Below, in pieces: positions 38,801-48,545 of a stretch of 64,000 bases of DNA. Origin of the DNA: Lagopus muta (taxonomy: Eukaryota > Chordata > Aves > Galliformes > Phasianidae). Made by a program: the position numbers and the translations under genes. Numbering within the stretch: position 1 is the stretch's first letter; every line of letters begins with the position of its first letter. Under the pieces are notes generated by a model. That model was not told where the DNA came from. It did no database searches and saw only the letters and a list, made by a program, of their open reading frames with translations. The stretch spans positions 10,831,505 through 10,895,504 of the forward strand of contig NC_064434.1 of NCBI RefSeq assembly GCF_023343835.1, read 5' to 3'.

Positions 38801-41800
38801 AATATACTTGGAAATTGTAGAAAATTAACACAAGATAAATAGTAAGCCTAAGATAAAGGCAAAATTTGGTGTTGGCAAATGGAATCTTGGCAATCTCATA
38901 CTACAAGAATTAATGGTTTAAAACAGAAATAACAGAGTTCAGCATGTAAAAAGTGTTCTAAATCTATGAAAGAAAGGAATGAGTAGAAACTCAGACTTAC
39001 CACTGCGGAAATCTCTTACGTGCCTCACATAAGCTGTGTATTGATATGTAGTCAGCCTGAATTAGGAAATCAAGAGTAAACGAGAAGAGGAAGGAAACAG
39101 GTAAGGAAAATAACTGATAAATACTTCCAGGAAACCAGGTCTCCATCACGCATAGTGGTTTCTTTGGAAGACACACACCATTACTCCAAATGTGTCCTCC
39201 CTTCTCAACCCTTTTTCCCAGCTTTTATTGTTGAGCATGACATCATATGTTCAGCAAGTCCCGTTGGTCCATTTGGATCAGTGGTTCTGGTTTTGTCCTA
39301 TTCCAGCATCTTGTGCACACCCACCCTTCTTGCTGTCAGATTACACTTGAAAAGTGTGTATATATTAGAGAGGTGCTTAGGCATCTGCCTCAGACAGTTC
39401 ACTTTTCACATCTTGACTTTCTCAAAATAGGATGAATTGGACAAAGCGGACTCAGAAGTGGAAAACAGAAGACGTCGTTTGCAGTACTATGAAGACAGAA
39501 AGAAAGAACATTTGACTTGCATAAAAAAACATAAAGAATTATTAGCTGCCAAAGAGAAAGAATTGGAGGTAATAAATCATTCTACTTTTATAGTATACAG
39601 ACGATGGTTAATACTTGGTAAGCAGAATATTTTCTTAATTATGTTTCAAGGTATTCGCTTGTACATCAAATAAACTTTCTGTAAGATGAATCGAGGCATC
39701 TCTGTCTGGCAGAGCACCATGTTAGTCTTAATAAGTTAATGATTATCCATTAGGAATTACTCTTCTGCATTTATGCAATGTGAAGATGGGAATGCCTTCA
39801 CCCAGAAATGCATATTTTAAGTTAATCTGAATATTATTGTTCTGCGTTTTGGGAGCCAGATTTTTCTCCTGTACTTCATACCTGAACTTTCAGTGACTGA
39901 ACTTGTTAAGCTTTACAGACTAACTCTAAAGTCCTTTATGGAAGCATTTAGATGATTAAGTCCTATTGAAGTATGGTGCATTTAGTTCCTCATTTATCTG
40001 TATTAGATAAGTAACAGTGAATAAATTAAAATTGCCAGATATCGTTGTTAGTACTGAACTAGAATCATAGAATTGCTCAGGTTGGAAAAGACCTTAAAGA
40101 TCATAGAGTCCAGCCACAACCCAACCATACTACACGAACTCCAACAACCCTCCACTAAATTATGTCTCTGAGCACCACATCCAAACGGTTTTTAAACACA
40201 TCCAGGAATGGTGACTCAACCACCTCCGTGGGGAGCCTCTTCCAGTCCTTAACAATCCTTTCTGTAAAGTTTTTCCTGATACCCAACCTAAGCTTACCCT
40301 GGTGCAACTTGAGGCCATTTCCCCTCATCCTGTCACCAGTGAGAAGAGACCAACCCCACTCTTGCTGTAAGCACCTTTCAGATATTGGAAGAGAGAAGTA
40401 ATAAATAACTACCTATTTGGAAATGCTGTTAGTAAAATTGTTGATGGTAACAATAATTTTGTTGTAATGAGCTTACACAAAGAATATTACAAAAACTTTC
40501 TGTTTTGCTTGGAAGCCTTGCCTTTTCCATAGCACAAAATATTTGCAGCAAAGACTAACAGACTTTTTTAAAGATCTAACAGCTAATAGAATTTCAAATG
40601 TTTCTGTAGGAAAAAACTGCACAGGCTAGGCAAATCTACTCAGAGCGCATAGAAGTCAGCCGCACTGTGAAGAGTCTTGATGCAGAAATGAATCGCTTGA
40701 GAGAGAGGATAAAGACAGAAAAAAGTCACCGCGGAAACACAGAAGAAATAATACAGTAAGTCATTGTTAATGTTTGTCTAGTTCAGGTAAAATGGAAGAG
40801 AGAGAGGAAACACCAGTTTTCTTAGAGGGCATTCATGTATTTTTTTATACTTGTGCAATAGATGAATGTGTAGAACCACGCTGTATTGATTGCTCAGTCA
40901 GCCAGTACTGAATGGTCTTAGGAGAGTTGAACCTCCTCTGTAGGTGGGTTTCACACAGGGTTGATACTCTGAAACAACCAATAATTAAACACTTGCACTT
41001 AAGTATTTAGAGGTACCCCAGTTATGACTGGTTATGACTAGATCAAAACTCACTCTTGTTGTGGGATGCACAGAGCATTAAGCATTTTTCTAGTCAGAAT
41101 AACTAATGTAGAAGTTAGACAGTTACTTGAGATTTAAGCTGCAGTGCATTTCATTTGGCTATTATTGTACACGGGAAACTCAATCATTAATTCTCTTTAG
41201 TACATGAGATTCTGTTTAACAGAAAAACAAATAGAAGTAAAACTTAATTATTTGTTCTCTTCTCATTTGTGAAGGATGGATTACCTGACATGTTGAAATG
41301 CTTTTAGTTTTAATATAGAGCCTTACAATACAATTTCTATTTGAATATTTTAATTATTAAATTGATTTTCAGCATTTGCAGTAACTGCTTGATTTTAGTC
41401 TAGAACACGTTAATGCTAAGCTTTCTGTTAATTAAAACAGGAGATTTCTTGATGCAAAGGAAAGATATGAGGATGCAAACAGTAAAGTAAGTAACCTAAA
41501 GAAATTTATTAGGCTGCTGGAAGAAATAATGACACAGAGATTCAACATATATCGTCGGTTCTTAAGGTAAGGTCATTTTACTGTAATTTCAATTTTCAGA
41601 TAACTAGGATGTAGATATAAGTACTTATTAAACAATAAAACAAAAAAGAAAAATTTCCGCACATGGTGGCTTTATACTTGATTATAATTTGAATGTTCAT
41701 CATAAAAAGTTGTTTCTGCTGCTCTTTGGGTCTGCTAGTTGAGGAGTGTGGTTCAGTGGTCTCTGAGGTTGCATTCTTTGGCCAGCAAAGTATACTGGTG

Positions 41801-44800
41801 ATGTGAAATTGGTGCCTGTGCTTCAGGGGGTGAATTACAGAGCAGGCTCATGAGAATTAAATATTTTTACGGTGATACAGCTGTCATAGAGTTAAATCAG
41901 TTTCAAAGCCTAAGATGTACAGTGCTGAAGTTATAGGTCCTTACTGTTGGAAATTTTTAGAATGAGTAGGACTGATGTTGTAACACATACTCTAAGTGTA
42001 TTTGGGATTCATTTTGATAGTACTTTTCTTTGTATTTTTTTAAACACACTTGAAAGTAAATACGTTTGCTTTAAATAAGCCAGCAGGTGTCAGATAGTTT
42101 GAATAAGTTGTAGTGAGTGCTCTGACATCCTTGACAGATCATACAGACTGTGATACTGGACAGAACTTGGACAAAACTGATTTATTTATTTATTTATTTA
42201 AAATTCCATGCTACTTATGAAGTGAGGCAGCGCACAGCTGTTGAGTCCCTGTGGAGTTCTAGTGATTAATGTCTCAGCACAGCTACTAGTCATGTTCCTC
42301 TACCTTCCTTTTGCCTTGCATAGTTTTCTAACCCAATCTTTTCTCAGATCCAGTACTATTATGCCTGACAATTCAGAGGTCACTTGGTCAGGCAGTTGGA
42401 AAATCAGTTGCTTCAGCCTCTCATCATATGACTTGTGCTCCAGACCCCGCACAGCTTCACTGCCCTTCTCTGAACATGCTCCAGAGCCTCCATGTCCTTC
42501 TGGTAGTGAGAGGCCCAGAACTGAACACAGCACTCAGAGTGTGGCCTCACCAGTGCTGAGTACAGAGGGACAATCAGCTCCTTGCTCCTGCTGGCCGCAC
42601 CTTTCCTGATGCAAGCCAAGATGCCATTGGCCTTCTTGGCCACCTGGGCACACTGCTGCTCATGTTCAGCCAAGTGACCAATGCCCCCAGGTCCATTTCC
42701 TCTATGCAGTCTTCCAGCCACTCTGTCCTAAGGCTGTAGCATTGCCTGGGGTTGTTGTGGCCAAAGTGCAGGACCCGGCATTTGGTCTTGTAGAACTTCA
42801 TCCTACTGGCCTCAGCCTGGCTATCCAGCCTGTCCAGATCCCTCTGTAGGGCCTTCCTACTCTCAGATAGATGGACACTTCCTGCTAACATGGTGTCATC
42901 TGCAAACTTACTGAGGGTGCACTCAGTGCCCTCATCCAGGTCACCAATAAAGATACTGAGCAGGACAAGTCCCAGTACCAACCCCTGGGGAACACCACTC
43001 GTGACCACTTGCCAGCTGGATTTAACTCCATTCAACACCACGCTCTGGGCCTGGCCCTCCAGCCAGTTCCTTATGCAGCTGGTCTGCCTCCATCCCCTCT
43101 CAGCTCCTTGTGCCCTCCTTACTGGCTGGGCAGCTGAGAGCATTTAAACATCCTTGACTCCATACAGAACTGCTCAGTGACACCTATCAACGTTGTTTTT
43201 CTCATAAAACCAAACATAGCGTCATACCAAATGCTATGAAGAACAGCTACTCTGGCCCAGTTGTACTAAGACATAGACTAACCACTTTGTCTGTTAGAGC
43301 TGTGGAACAAGCATATGAAAAGTCTGTTAAAGCAGGAGTTAAACTTACAGAAAGTATAAAGCCAATACTTCTGGATTTCTTTGCTTGTTAGTCTGTGTCC
43401 ATGAGTCCCTCCAATACATCCAATGTTTAAAGTCAGCTGCAATAGAGTGTGTTTGATATAGGAAAATGTTATTAATAGAGTAGGGCTCAGCATTCAAGAT
43501 TCTGATGTGAAGCTGCTGATTTAAGTTTATAAAAAAAAAAAAAAAAAAAAAAAAAAGAAATGTGTTGTTTTTTCAAGTCTTTCAAGGCGTACTGACCTGA
43601 TGTTTTTGTGATTTAATTGATTTAAGGCTCCTTTCTTTGCGATGCAAACTGTACTTTGACCACTTGCTGCGCATTCGAGGTTGCAGTGGAAGAATACTTT
43701 TTGATCACAAAAATGAGACACTTTCGATAACAGTAAGTTATATTATTTCAAGTATGATAATGTGTTAAAGTAGTTGTTCTTAATATTAGGAGTTCACTCG
43801 TCAGTCATTTGAGTTACTTTCAAAATTATTCATCCCTCTATCATTGATAGGAAGCTTTGCTGCAGCTGTGTGAATGTTTGATGGCTATTTCCTTTAAGTG
43901 GCTGTTAGCTCCCAGTATTACATATCTTCTGTGTATTCTGTAAATGTGTATCTCTTAACGTGCCCCCCCCCCCAAAAGTCTTTGTCTGTGGGAGACTTCA
44001 GTTCTAGGAATTGAGGAGAAAATGTGTAGTGATGGCATAAATAGTTGTTGACATTGTCCTCATTAAACAGGTGAAGAACAGATATCCAGAACACTCAAAA
44101 ATGTCAAGTCATTGTATAAATTCATCAGTTAACTTCTCTTTTTTTAGCTGATGTTTCATGTTTCTTATGCATGAGATCTAAATGTAGTCAAGGAAGTTAA
44201 ACCCAAAATAATAACAGTAAAAAACCAACAACAACAAAATGTTTTCCTGCTTAGCTTATTAAAAGTAATTTAATTTAAAAGTAATTTAATTAACAAGTTG
44301 AGAAAATGCTTCAGTTTAATTAGGTAGAGTGCCACAAGGTGTCACCATAAGCAATGGAACCAAATATTTTCAGTGTTGCACTTGTTCTGATGAATAAACT
44401 GCTCCTCCTTTAACTGCAGCTGTGAATCAGTTACCTGCTTTTCTATTATAGCTGGGGTAACCACTGGATTTTTCTGTAATACGATGCTGGTTGTCATTTT
44501 AATAAATAATGTTTCATAGGTATTAAAATAGGGAACTGAACAAGAAAATGCTGGCAGAATCATTTATTTAATCTGTTCAGTGCATTCTGCCATAGTCAGG
44601 AAAGCTGTGATGGTCCTAGAAATGTGTTTTAAAATAGATTGGAGCCATTTCATTCTGGATCCTTTCCAGAATAGTGGGGAAATACATACATTTCTTCTCA
44701 AGTGATGTCTCTACACCATATATAACGCATTTACAGTTAAAATAACTTCTCTGTTAGTCAGTCTCCACGTTTAAAAATTGCTCTGTTATTTTTATTTCCA

Positions 44801-47800
44801 GGTTCAGCCTGGAGAGGAGGACAGACCTGCCCCGAGCAATGTGAGATCTTTATCAGGAGGAGAACGTTCCTTCTCAACAGTTTGTTTCATTCTTTCTCTA
44901 TGGTCCATTACTGAATCTCCTTTCAGATGCCTGGATGAATTTGACGTCTACATGGTACAGTTTAAACTACATTTGTGTAAATTAGCAAAACAGTTGAGTT
45001 GTGATTGGTTAGAGTTTTGAACATTTCAGTTAACTCTAAATAATAATATTAAACAGAAGTGCCATTAGGAAACTATTAGTTTTTTCACTAAGTTTTGTGA
45101 TGTTTTGGAAGATTACTTTTAAAAATTGGCCTGTTACTCTTTATTACTTCTCCAAGCACTTACTATTTATCTTTGTTGCTGTGACTGTCATGAGCTTAGC
45201 CTTGGCTTTTGCCAGTGACTCTCCTGGGCCTTTAGCATTGTAACCACTTCTACCACTTTTGTGATCAATATTTTTTTTCAGTGCAAGTATATCAGTTGAG
45301 TTATTGCATGAAAACTTGCTTTGTATTTCACTTAGTAGCTCCTTTCCAAGGTGCTGAAATGCTGAATGAGGAGCAGTAAATACTCCTGTCAGCTAGAACT
45401 GATCAAGCTCATATCTGTGTACCACTTCCCTGAATAGGCAGTTAGCAATCTGTATACATACACCTACATGTATGTATGTGTAAAAGATATATATCCTTAT
45501 TAACATCCAGTGTGGTTTGGGAGAAAGGACAGTTCTATGGGATAAAAGACAGTAGCAGGTAGTCTTGCCTTCAGTGTCCCTTTCCTCCACTGATCAATTT
45601 ACTGGGAATCAAAGATCTAGAGGGGAAAAAAGGATGATGTATTTCACACACAAAGATTTTCAGAAAGGAATGCATAAATCCAAATGGTCCAGCAGCTGTT
45701 TTTTTAGCATGGATGTGATAAATGACTGAGCTTTGCCTGTTTGTGTCACGGATTCTACAAATTTGAAAAGCTTAGATCCTGTGTTATGAATTAGTTGTAC
45801 AGAATTTTATTCATCTGTCCAGACAAAAATCCATAATCAGAACTGTAGACCCTGCAGTGAGCTTTAATCTTCTATATTCAGTAAGTAGTTCCACCCAGTT
45901 TGTTTTGATACAGCTGGGCCATTAAGTGCAGCGTTCTGTTAAGCATTGTGTAGTTCCTTATGCTGCAATGCTGGAGACCTGCCACAAGAGGACTCCATCA
46001 GCATTTTTGTAAGGGAAATAGCTGCTCTCCCGTGCAAGCTTTGGAATCAGAGCTTGTTTCATCCCTGCTTGTATCTTTCATTGTATACATCTTTATTAGT
46101 AAGCCTTCAGAGGAGTGTTTTTAGAAATAATAAATAAGAAAAGCCAAAGAAACAAGTAAAAATAAACAAAATGATCCAAGCAATCAGAGATGAACAAGGC
46201 TACACAGGACTGTTCCAAAAGGAATGTAGGAGGCAGAATTTTGTAGGAAACATTACTCAGATAAAACAAAGTTCATCTCAGCATACGAATGAAGTAAGAA
46301 ATATTGTACATGTATATCAAAGCTGATAGGAAAAGAATATGAGTAGGAATGTGGGACTGTTTTGATAGAAACTTAACTTTCAATTATGTGTATATACTAA
46401 GATCTAAAGTGTAAGGATTTCCCAGAGTTTTGTTGATAGTTTTTAGAATTTAACCCTAACATTTCTCAAGCATTGTTTTTATTGGATTTTTGTTTAGCTA
46501 AGCTTTACTGTATATGAATTAATTCGGGTAGGTCTTCCTATTACAGTACTTCCTAACTTATGTATACCTTGTTGCCTCAGTGTGTGCAGTGATAATGCAG
46601 TGAAGCACACGGTCAGTATCACCACCTTCTAAACAACTTTGTCTTTAGGATATGCTCAACAGAAGAATTGCAATGGATATGATTCTGAAGGTAGCTGACT
46701 CTCAGTGTCATCGGCAGTTCATTTTGCTCACCCCACAAAGCATGAGGTAATCACATTATTTGATTTCCTAGCAGAAGTAATGCATGGATGTTCGATTGCA
46801 AGGAGTGTGAGGTGAGAGAGATGAGTGTAGTAGTAGCAGTACATAAACAACTAAGCAGTTCCATGCTGATAGTTCTGGGAATGTAGCAGGATGTTTGTTG
46901 TTCTTCCTTATGTTATGTCCCTTTGCATTCAGTGGGGCTTCAATCAATGCATCCTTTTTGAAATGTTTCCTTGTATGAGGTGGGATCCTCTTCTCCCCTC
47001 ACAAAACTGACACAATGCTTTGCCATTTTCCATTTTTCCTGTTAATACTACTGTACTTTCAAGAGGTTTATGCTGAGTTGTTTTTTTTTTTTAAATCTAC
47101 AACCTGATAATTTGTTTACTGTTTTTGCTGCTGTTTGTTTTATTTAATAGTCCCCAGAAAAATCCCACTGTATAATTCCTTAGTGAAGTTATGCCCAGTT
47201 AAGGGGAGTCGCTCCCTATCTACCTTCCTGCAGCCAGTTCTTCTCTGCTAGCCAGAAGTAATCACTGAAGCCTGCAGAGATCTTTAAGCACTCTTCAAAA
47301 TGAGGTTAATGAATTATAATTGTCTCTCCCTCCTAATACAGTATTTAATGGAAATACCTGGAGGGAATTTCTGAATCTATTCAATAGAATTGTAACAATT
47401 CTCTGTGTGGAGCCACCTTCAGACAAAGTACATTAAGAATTATCAGTGGAGAAGCTAGTATAAATGTATGGTTAGTAACTTCATTCTTAGATGGTGAGTA
47501 AATATACTTCATAATATTGTAGAATGGCCTTGGTTGGAAGGGACCTCAAGGATCATGAAGCTCCTTTAATTCCCCCTCCACAGTCTTGGCCTCCAACTTC
47601 CCCATTTAATACTAGACCAGGCTGCCCAGGGCCCCATCCACCCTGGCCTTGAACACCTCCAGGGACGGGGCATCCACAACCTTTCTGGGTGTTCCAGCAC
47701 CTCACCACTCTCATAATAAAGAACTTCCCCCTGATATCCAACCTAAATGTTCCGTCCTTCAACTTAAAACCATATCTCCTTATCCTACTGTTATCTACCC

Positions 47801-48203
47801 TTTCAAAGAGTTGAAAGGGTAAAGGTATACTTGTAAGAATATGTGCCATATCAGGATCTATAAGGCAAACGTGAACTGCATTTGATGATTATTTCAGTTG
47901 GAGCTTCTCTCAGGTTAGAGATGGCAGGAATGAAGTTGGTCTTTGTCCGAAGTTCTGCTTTCAGTTTAGTGAAGCCTGATGTTAATGTTTTAAAATGGTC
48001 AAAGGAAAAAAAATACAGTTATTTAAAGAGAGAATCAAATGGAAAAATTTGTGAAGAAGGTGCCCTGTTTAAATTATGCATGCTTTATTTTTAGTTTTCT
48101 GCCTGTAAGTTCCCGTATTCGTATCCTCCGAATGCAAGACCCTGAAAGAGGCCAAAGAACATTGACGTTCCGTAATAGGAACGAAGAAGAGGAAGATGAT
48201 TAA
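21057..48203 (+). CDS. SMC6: SMC6, ATPase subunit of the SMC5/6 complex (26 coding exons, 1097 aa)
   Basis: SMC6 pairs with SMC5 to form a DNA-entrapping ATPase for recombination repair, fork stability and viral-episome restriction. Exons: 21057-21203, 22875-22992, 24578-24683, 25784-25920, 26098-26159, 26930-27010, 27379-27480, 27633-27752, 27845-27943, 28983-29129, 29520-29608, 30074-30238, 31107-31285, 32939-33140, 33276-33390, 34934-35094, 36180-36315, 37253-37333, 38373-38543, 39431-39568, 40610-40755, 41441-41566, 43627-43732, 44802-44954, 46649-46746, 48095-48203. All have GT/AG borders and the phases close over 3294 bases. Features: Walker A GNNGSGKS (85-92), Q-loop LTQEMSK near Q200, two long coiled coils around a hinge (about 510-680), signature LSGGERSF (995-1002), Walker [10 protein letters not shown] (1021-1029), acidic C-terminus. 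Human SMC6 is 1091 aa. The ATG starts MGKRKEE, matching the human MAKRKEE, although -3 is C (weak Kozak). Confidence 0.98.
21422..22046. mobile_element. Internally deleted mariner-type element split by a CR1
   Basis: The left end reads GTCACTTGAAAAGTAGTGCC, continuing CTCCTATTT to about 21454. AAATAGGAGGCACT at 22023-22036 is its inverted counterpart. The terminal sequence matches the family of the remnant at 6541-7151. Most of the internal sequence is gone. A CR1 fragment (about 21457-21830) interrupts it. Mariner-like sequence resumes near 21836. The outermost right terminal repeat is degraded. It lies in the SMC6 intron after 21203. Confidence 0.7.
21457..21830 (-). mobile_element. CR1 LINE fragment (nested)
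   Basis: A 5'-truncated CR1 in reverse orientation. The 3' end lies at the left (CAGAATCATAG), followed by TTGGAAGGAGCCCTTAAAGA and the usual 3' UTR/ORF2-end sequence up to CAGAGCCTTCTCTTCTCCAG. It sits inside a mariner-type element in an SMC6 intron. Confidence 0.85.
22875..26159 (+). CDS. SMC6: SMC6 N-terminal ATPase head exons
   Basis: Four exons (22875-22992, 24578-24683, 25784-25920, 26098-26159) encode residues 50-190. The Walker A loop is split by an intron within the codon for S89. The nucleotide-binding lysine K91 opens the second of these exons. The DHFNIQ motif ends the block. The donor after 25920 (G|GTTGGT) is weak by consensus, but the reading frame and the human alignment both require it. 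Confidence 0.93.
23108..23887 (-). mobile_element. CR1 LINE fragment with ORF2 tail
   Basis: Reverse-oriented CR1 of about 780 bp in the SMC6 intron after 22992. Minus-strand frames include [20 protein letters not shown] and [17 protein letters not shown], typical of CR1 ORF2. It is interrupted by stops and frameshifts. Confidence 0.92.
25341..25370. repeat. Three 10-bp tandem units
   Basis: ACTTTAGTAT, ACTTTAGTAC and ACTTTAGTAG follow directly after one another in the SMC6 intron between 24683 and 25784. Confidence 0.9.
26811..26857. repeat. (TG)n microsatellite
   Basis: A nearly perfect run of about 23 TG units in the SMC6 intron before 26930. It is likely polymorphic and alternating purine/pyrimidine in character. 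Confidence 0.95.
27251..27310 (+). mobile_element. Short CR1 3' end
   Basis: GATCATTGTGGTCCTCTTCA followed by ATGATTCTATGAT repeats is the extreme 3' end of a forward CR1, in the SMC6 intron before 27379. Confidence 0.7.
31107..35094 (+). CDS. SMC6: SMC6 hinge-region exons
   Basis: Exons 31107-31285, 32939-33140, 33276-33390 and 34934-35094 cover the globular hinge that dimerises with the SMC5 hinge and contacts DNA. Readable blocks are [40 protein letters not shown] and [20 protein letters not shown]. These line up with the human hinge without gaps in the parts I can compare. Flanking exons on both sides are Glu/Lys-rich coiled coil. Confidence 0.92.
31792..32349 (+). mobile_element. CR1 LINE fragment with duplicated 3' tail
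   Basis: Forward CR1 in the SMC6 intron after 31285. It has the ORF2 end ([20 protein letters not shown]), then the 3' UTR. The terminal block GATCCTTGAGGTCCCTTCC occurs twice (about 32242-32279 and 32309-32348), each copy followed by a CR1-type end (TGTGATTCTGTG and TTCTATGATTC). Confidence 0.9.
33512..33583 (+). mobile_element. Short CR1 3' end
   Basis: GGACTTTAAGGTCCCTTCCA followed by two ATTCTATG units marks the end of a forward CR1 just after SMC6 exon 33276-33390. Confidence 0.8.
37768..38022 (+). mobile_element. CR1 internal fragment lacking its 3' end
   Basis: Forward CR1 sequence starts near GGAAGAAAGGTTGTGGGAAC and runs through GTTTGCAAGGGTAGATAGTG to GGTGACACACTGGAGCAGGT. It then stops abruptly, without the 3' UTR end. 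A 13-base unit GTTTAGGTTAGAT is tandemly duplicated near 37947-37973. It lies in the SMC6 intron after 37333. Confidence 0.85.
40061..40396 (-). mobile_element. CR1 LINE fragment
   Basis: Reverse CR1 with the 3' end at left (AGAATCATAGAATTGCTCAG), extending to about 40396 in the SMC6 intron after 39568. Confidence 0.88.
42400..43143 (-). mobile_element. CR1 fragment with reverse-transcriptase domain
   Basis: Reverse CR1 in the SMC6 intron between 41566 and 43627. The minus-strand frame 43143-42574 keeps a recognisable RT segment. SGVPQG and FADDTML (the F/YxDD catalytic motif) are readable, followed by the thumb region [20 protein letters not shown]. The frame then breaks and continues as [20 protein letters not shown]. 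Neither CR1 terminus is evident. Not functional. Confidence 0.9.
43627..48203 (+). CDS. SMC6: SMC6 C-terminal ATPase head exons
   Basis: Exons 43627-43732, 44802-44954, 46649-46746 and 48095-48203 encode the returning head. The LSGGERSF signature and Walker B (D1023, catalytic E1024) sit on one exon, 44802-44954. Next come the D-loop and H-loop part ([11 protein letters not shown]) and the tail [20 protein letters not shown], followed by Glu/Asp residues and TAA at 48201-48203. Confidence 0.94.
44261..44291. repeat. 16-bp tandem duplication
   Basis: AAAAGTAATTTAATTT is followed at once by AAAAGTAATTTAATT in the SMC6 intron between 43732 and 44802. Confidence 0.9.
47519..47815 (-). mobile_element. 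CR1 LINE fragment
   Basis: Reverse CR1 (GGCCTTGGTTGGAAGGGACC at left) in the last SMC6 intron. Minus-strand reading shows [20 protein letters not shown], as in other CR1 3' ends. Confidence 0.88.
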
Positions 48204-48545
48204 GTATAAGGCATGTGAATATGGCACAATATTGGGGATAATTGTTCACTGATGTCTGTAAAGTTGCTGTTTCCTACTGTTGGGTAAGAGGATCTTTTCT
48301 TATATACCCTCAGGAAAAGAAGCTTCTGTATTTCATATTTTGTTTACTCTTAGAAGTACTTGTATATGTTTTTATAGCACAAGGTTTTCCTGGTTAAAAT
48401 CCTTACAGCTCAGCTCATACTTTTCACAAACAACTATTTGAGTGTTTCTGTTTATGGGGGGGAGAGGGTGGATGGAAGAGGAATATGACATGAATTTTGT
48501 GTAACTGCAAAGTTATATTTTAATAAACAGAACTCCAGAAATACT
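48204..48545 (+). other. SMC6: SMC6 3' UTR
   Basis: This is about 340 bases of AT-rich sequence between the TAA at 48201-48203 and the poly(A) signal at 48522-48527. A GT-rich element follows shortly after (CTTGTGATCATG, then TGTCTCTGTG), as expected downstream of a cleavage site. Confidence 0.65.
48522..48527 (+). terminator. SMC6: SMC6 poly(A) signal AATAAA
   Basis: A canonical AATAAA lies 319 bases past the SMC6 stop codon. It is the first canonical signal downstream of the stop and is followed by T/G-rich sequence. Use of alternative distal sites cannot be excluded. Confidence 0.7.

Noticed and set aside
43276-43493. Minus-strand frame of 71 codons beside the CR1 RT fragment
   Set aside because: No similarity to CR1 ORF2 or any other family. 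Intronic chance frame.
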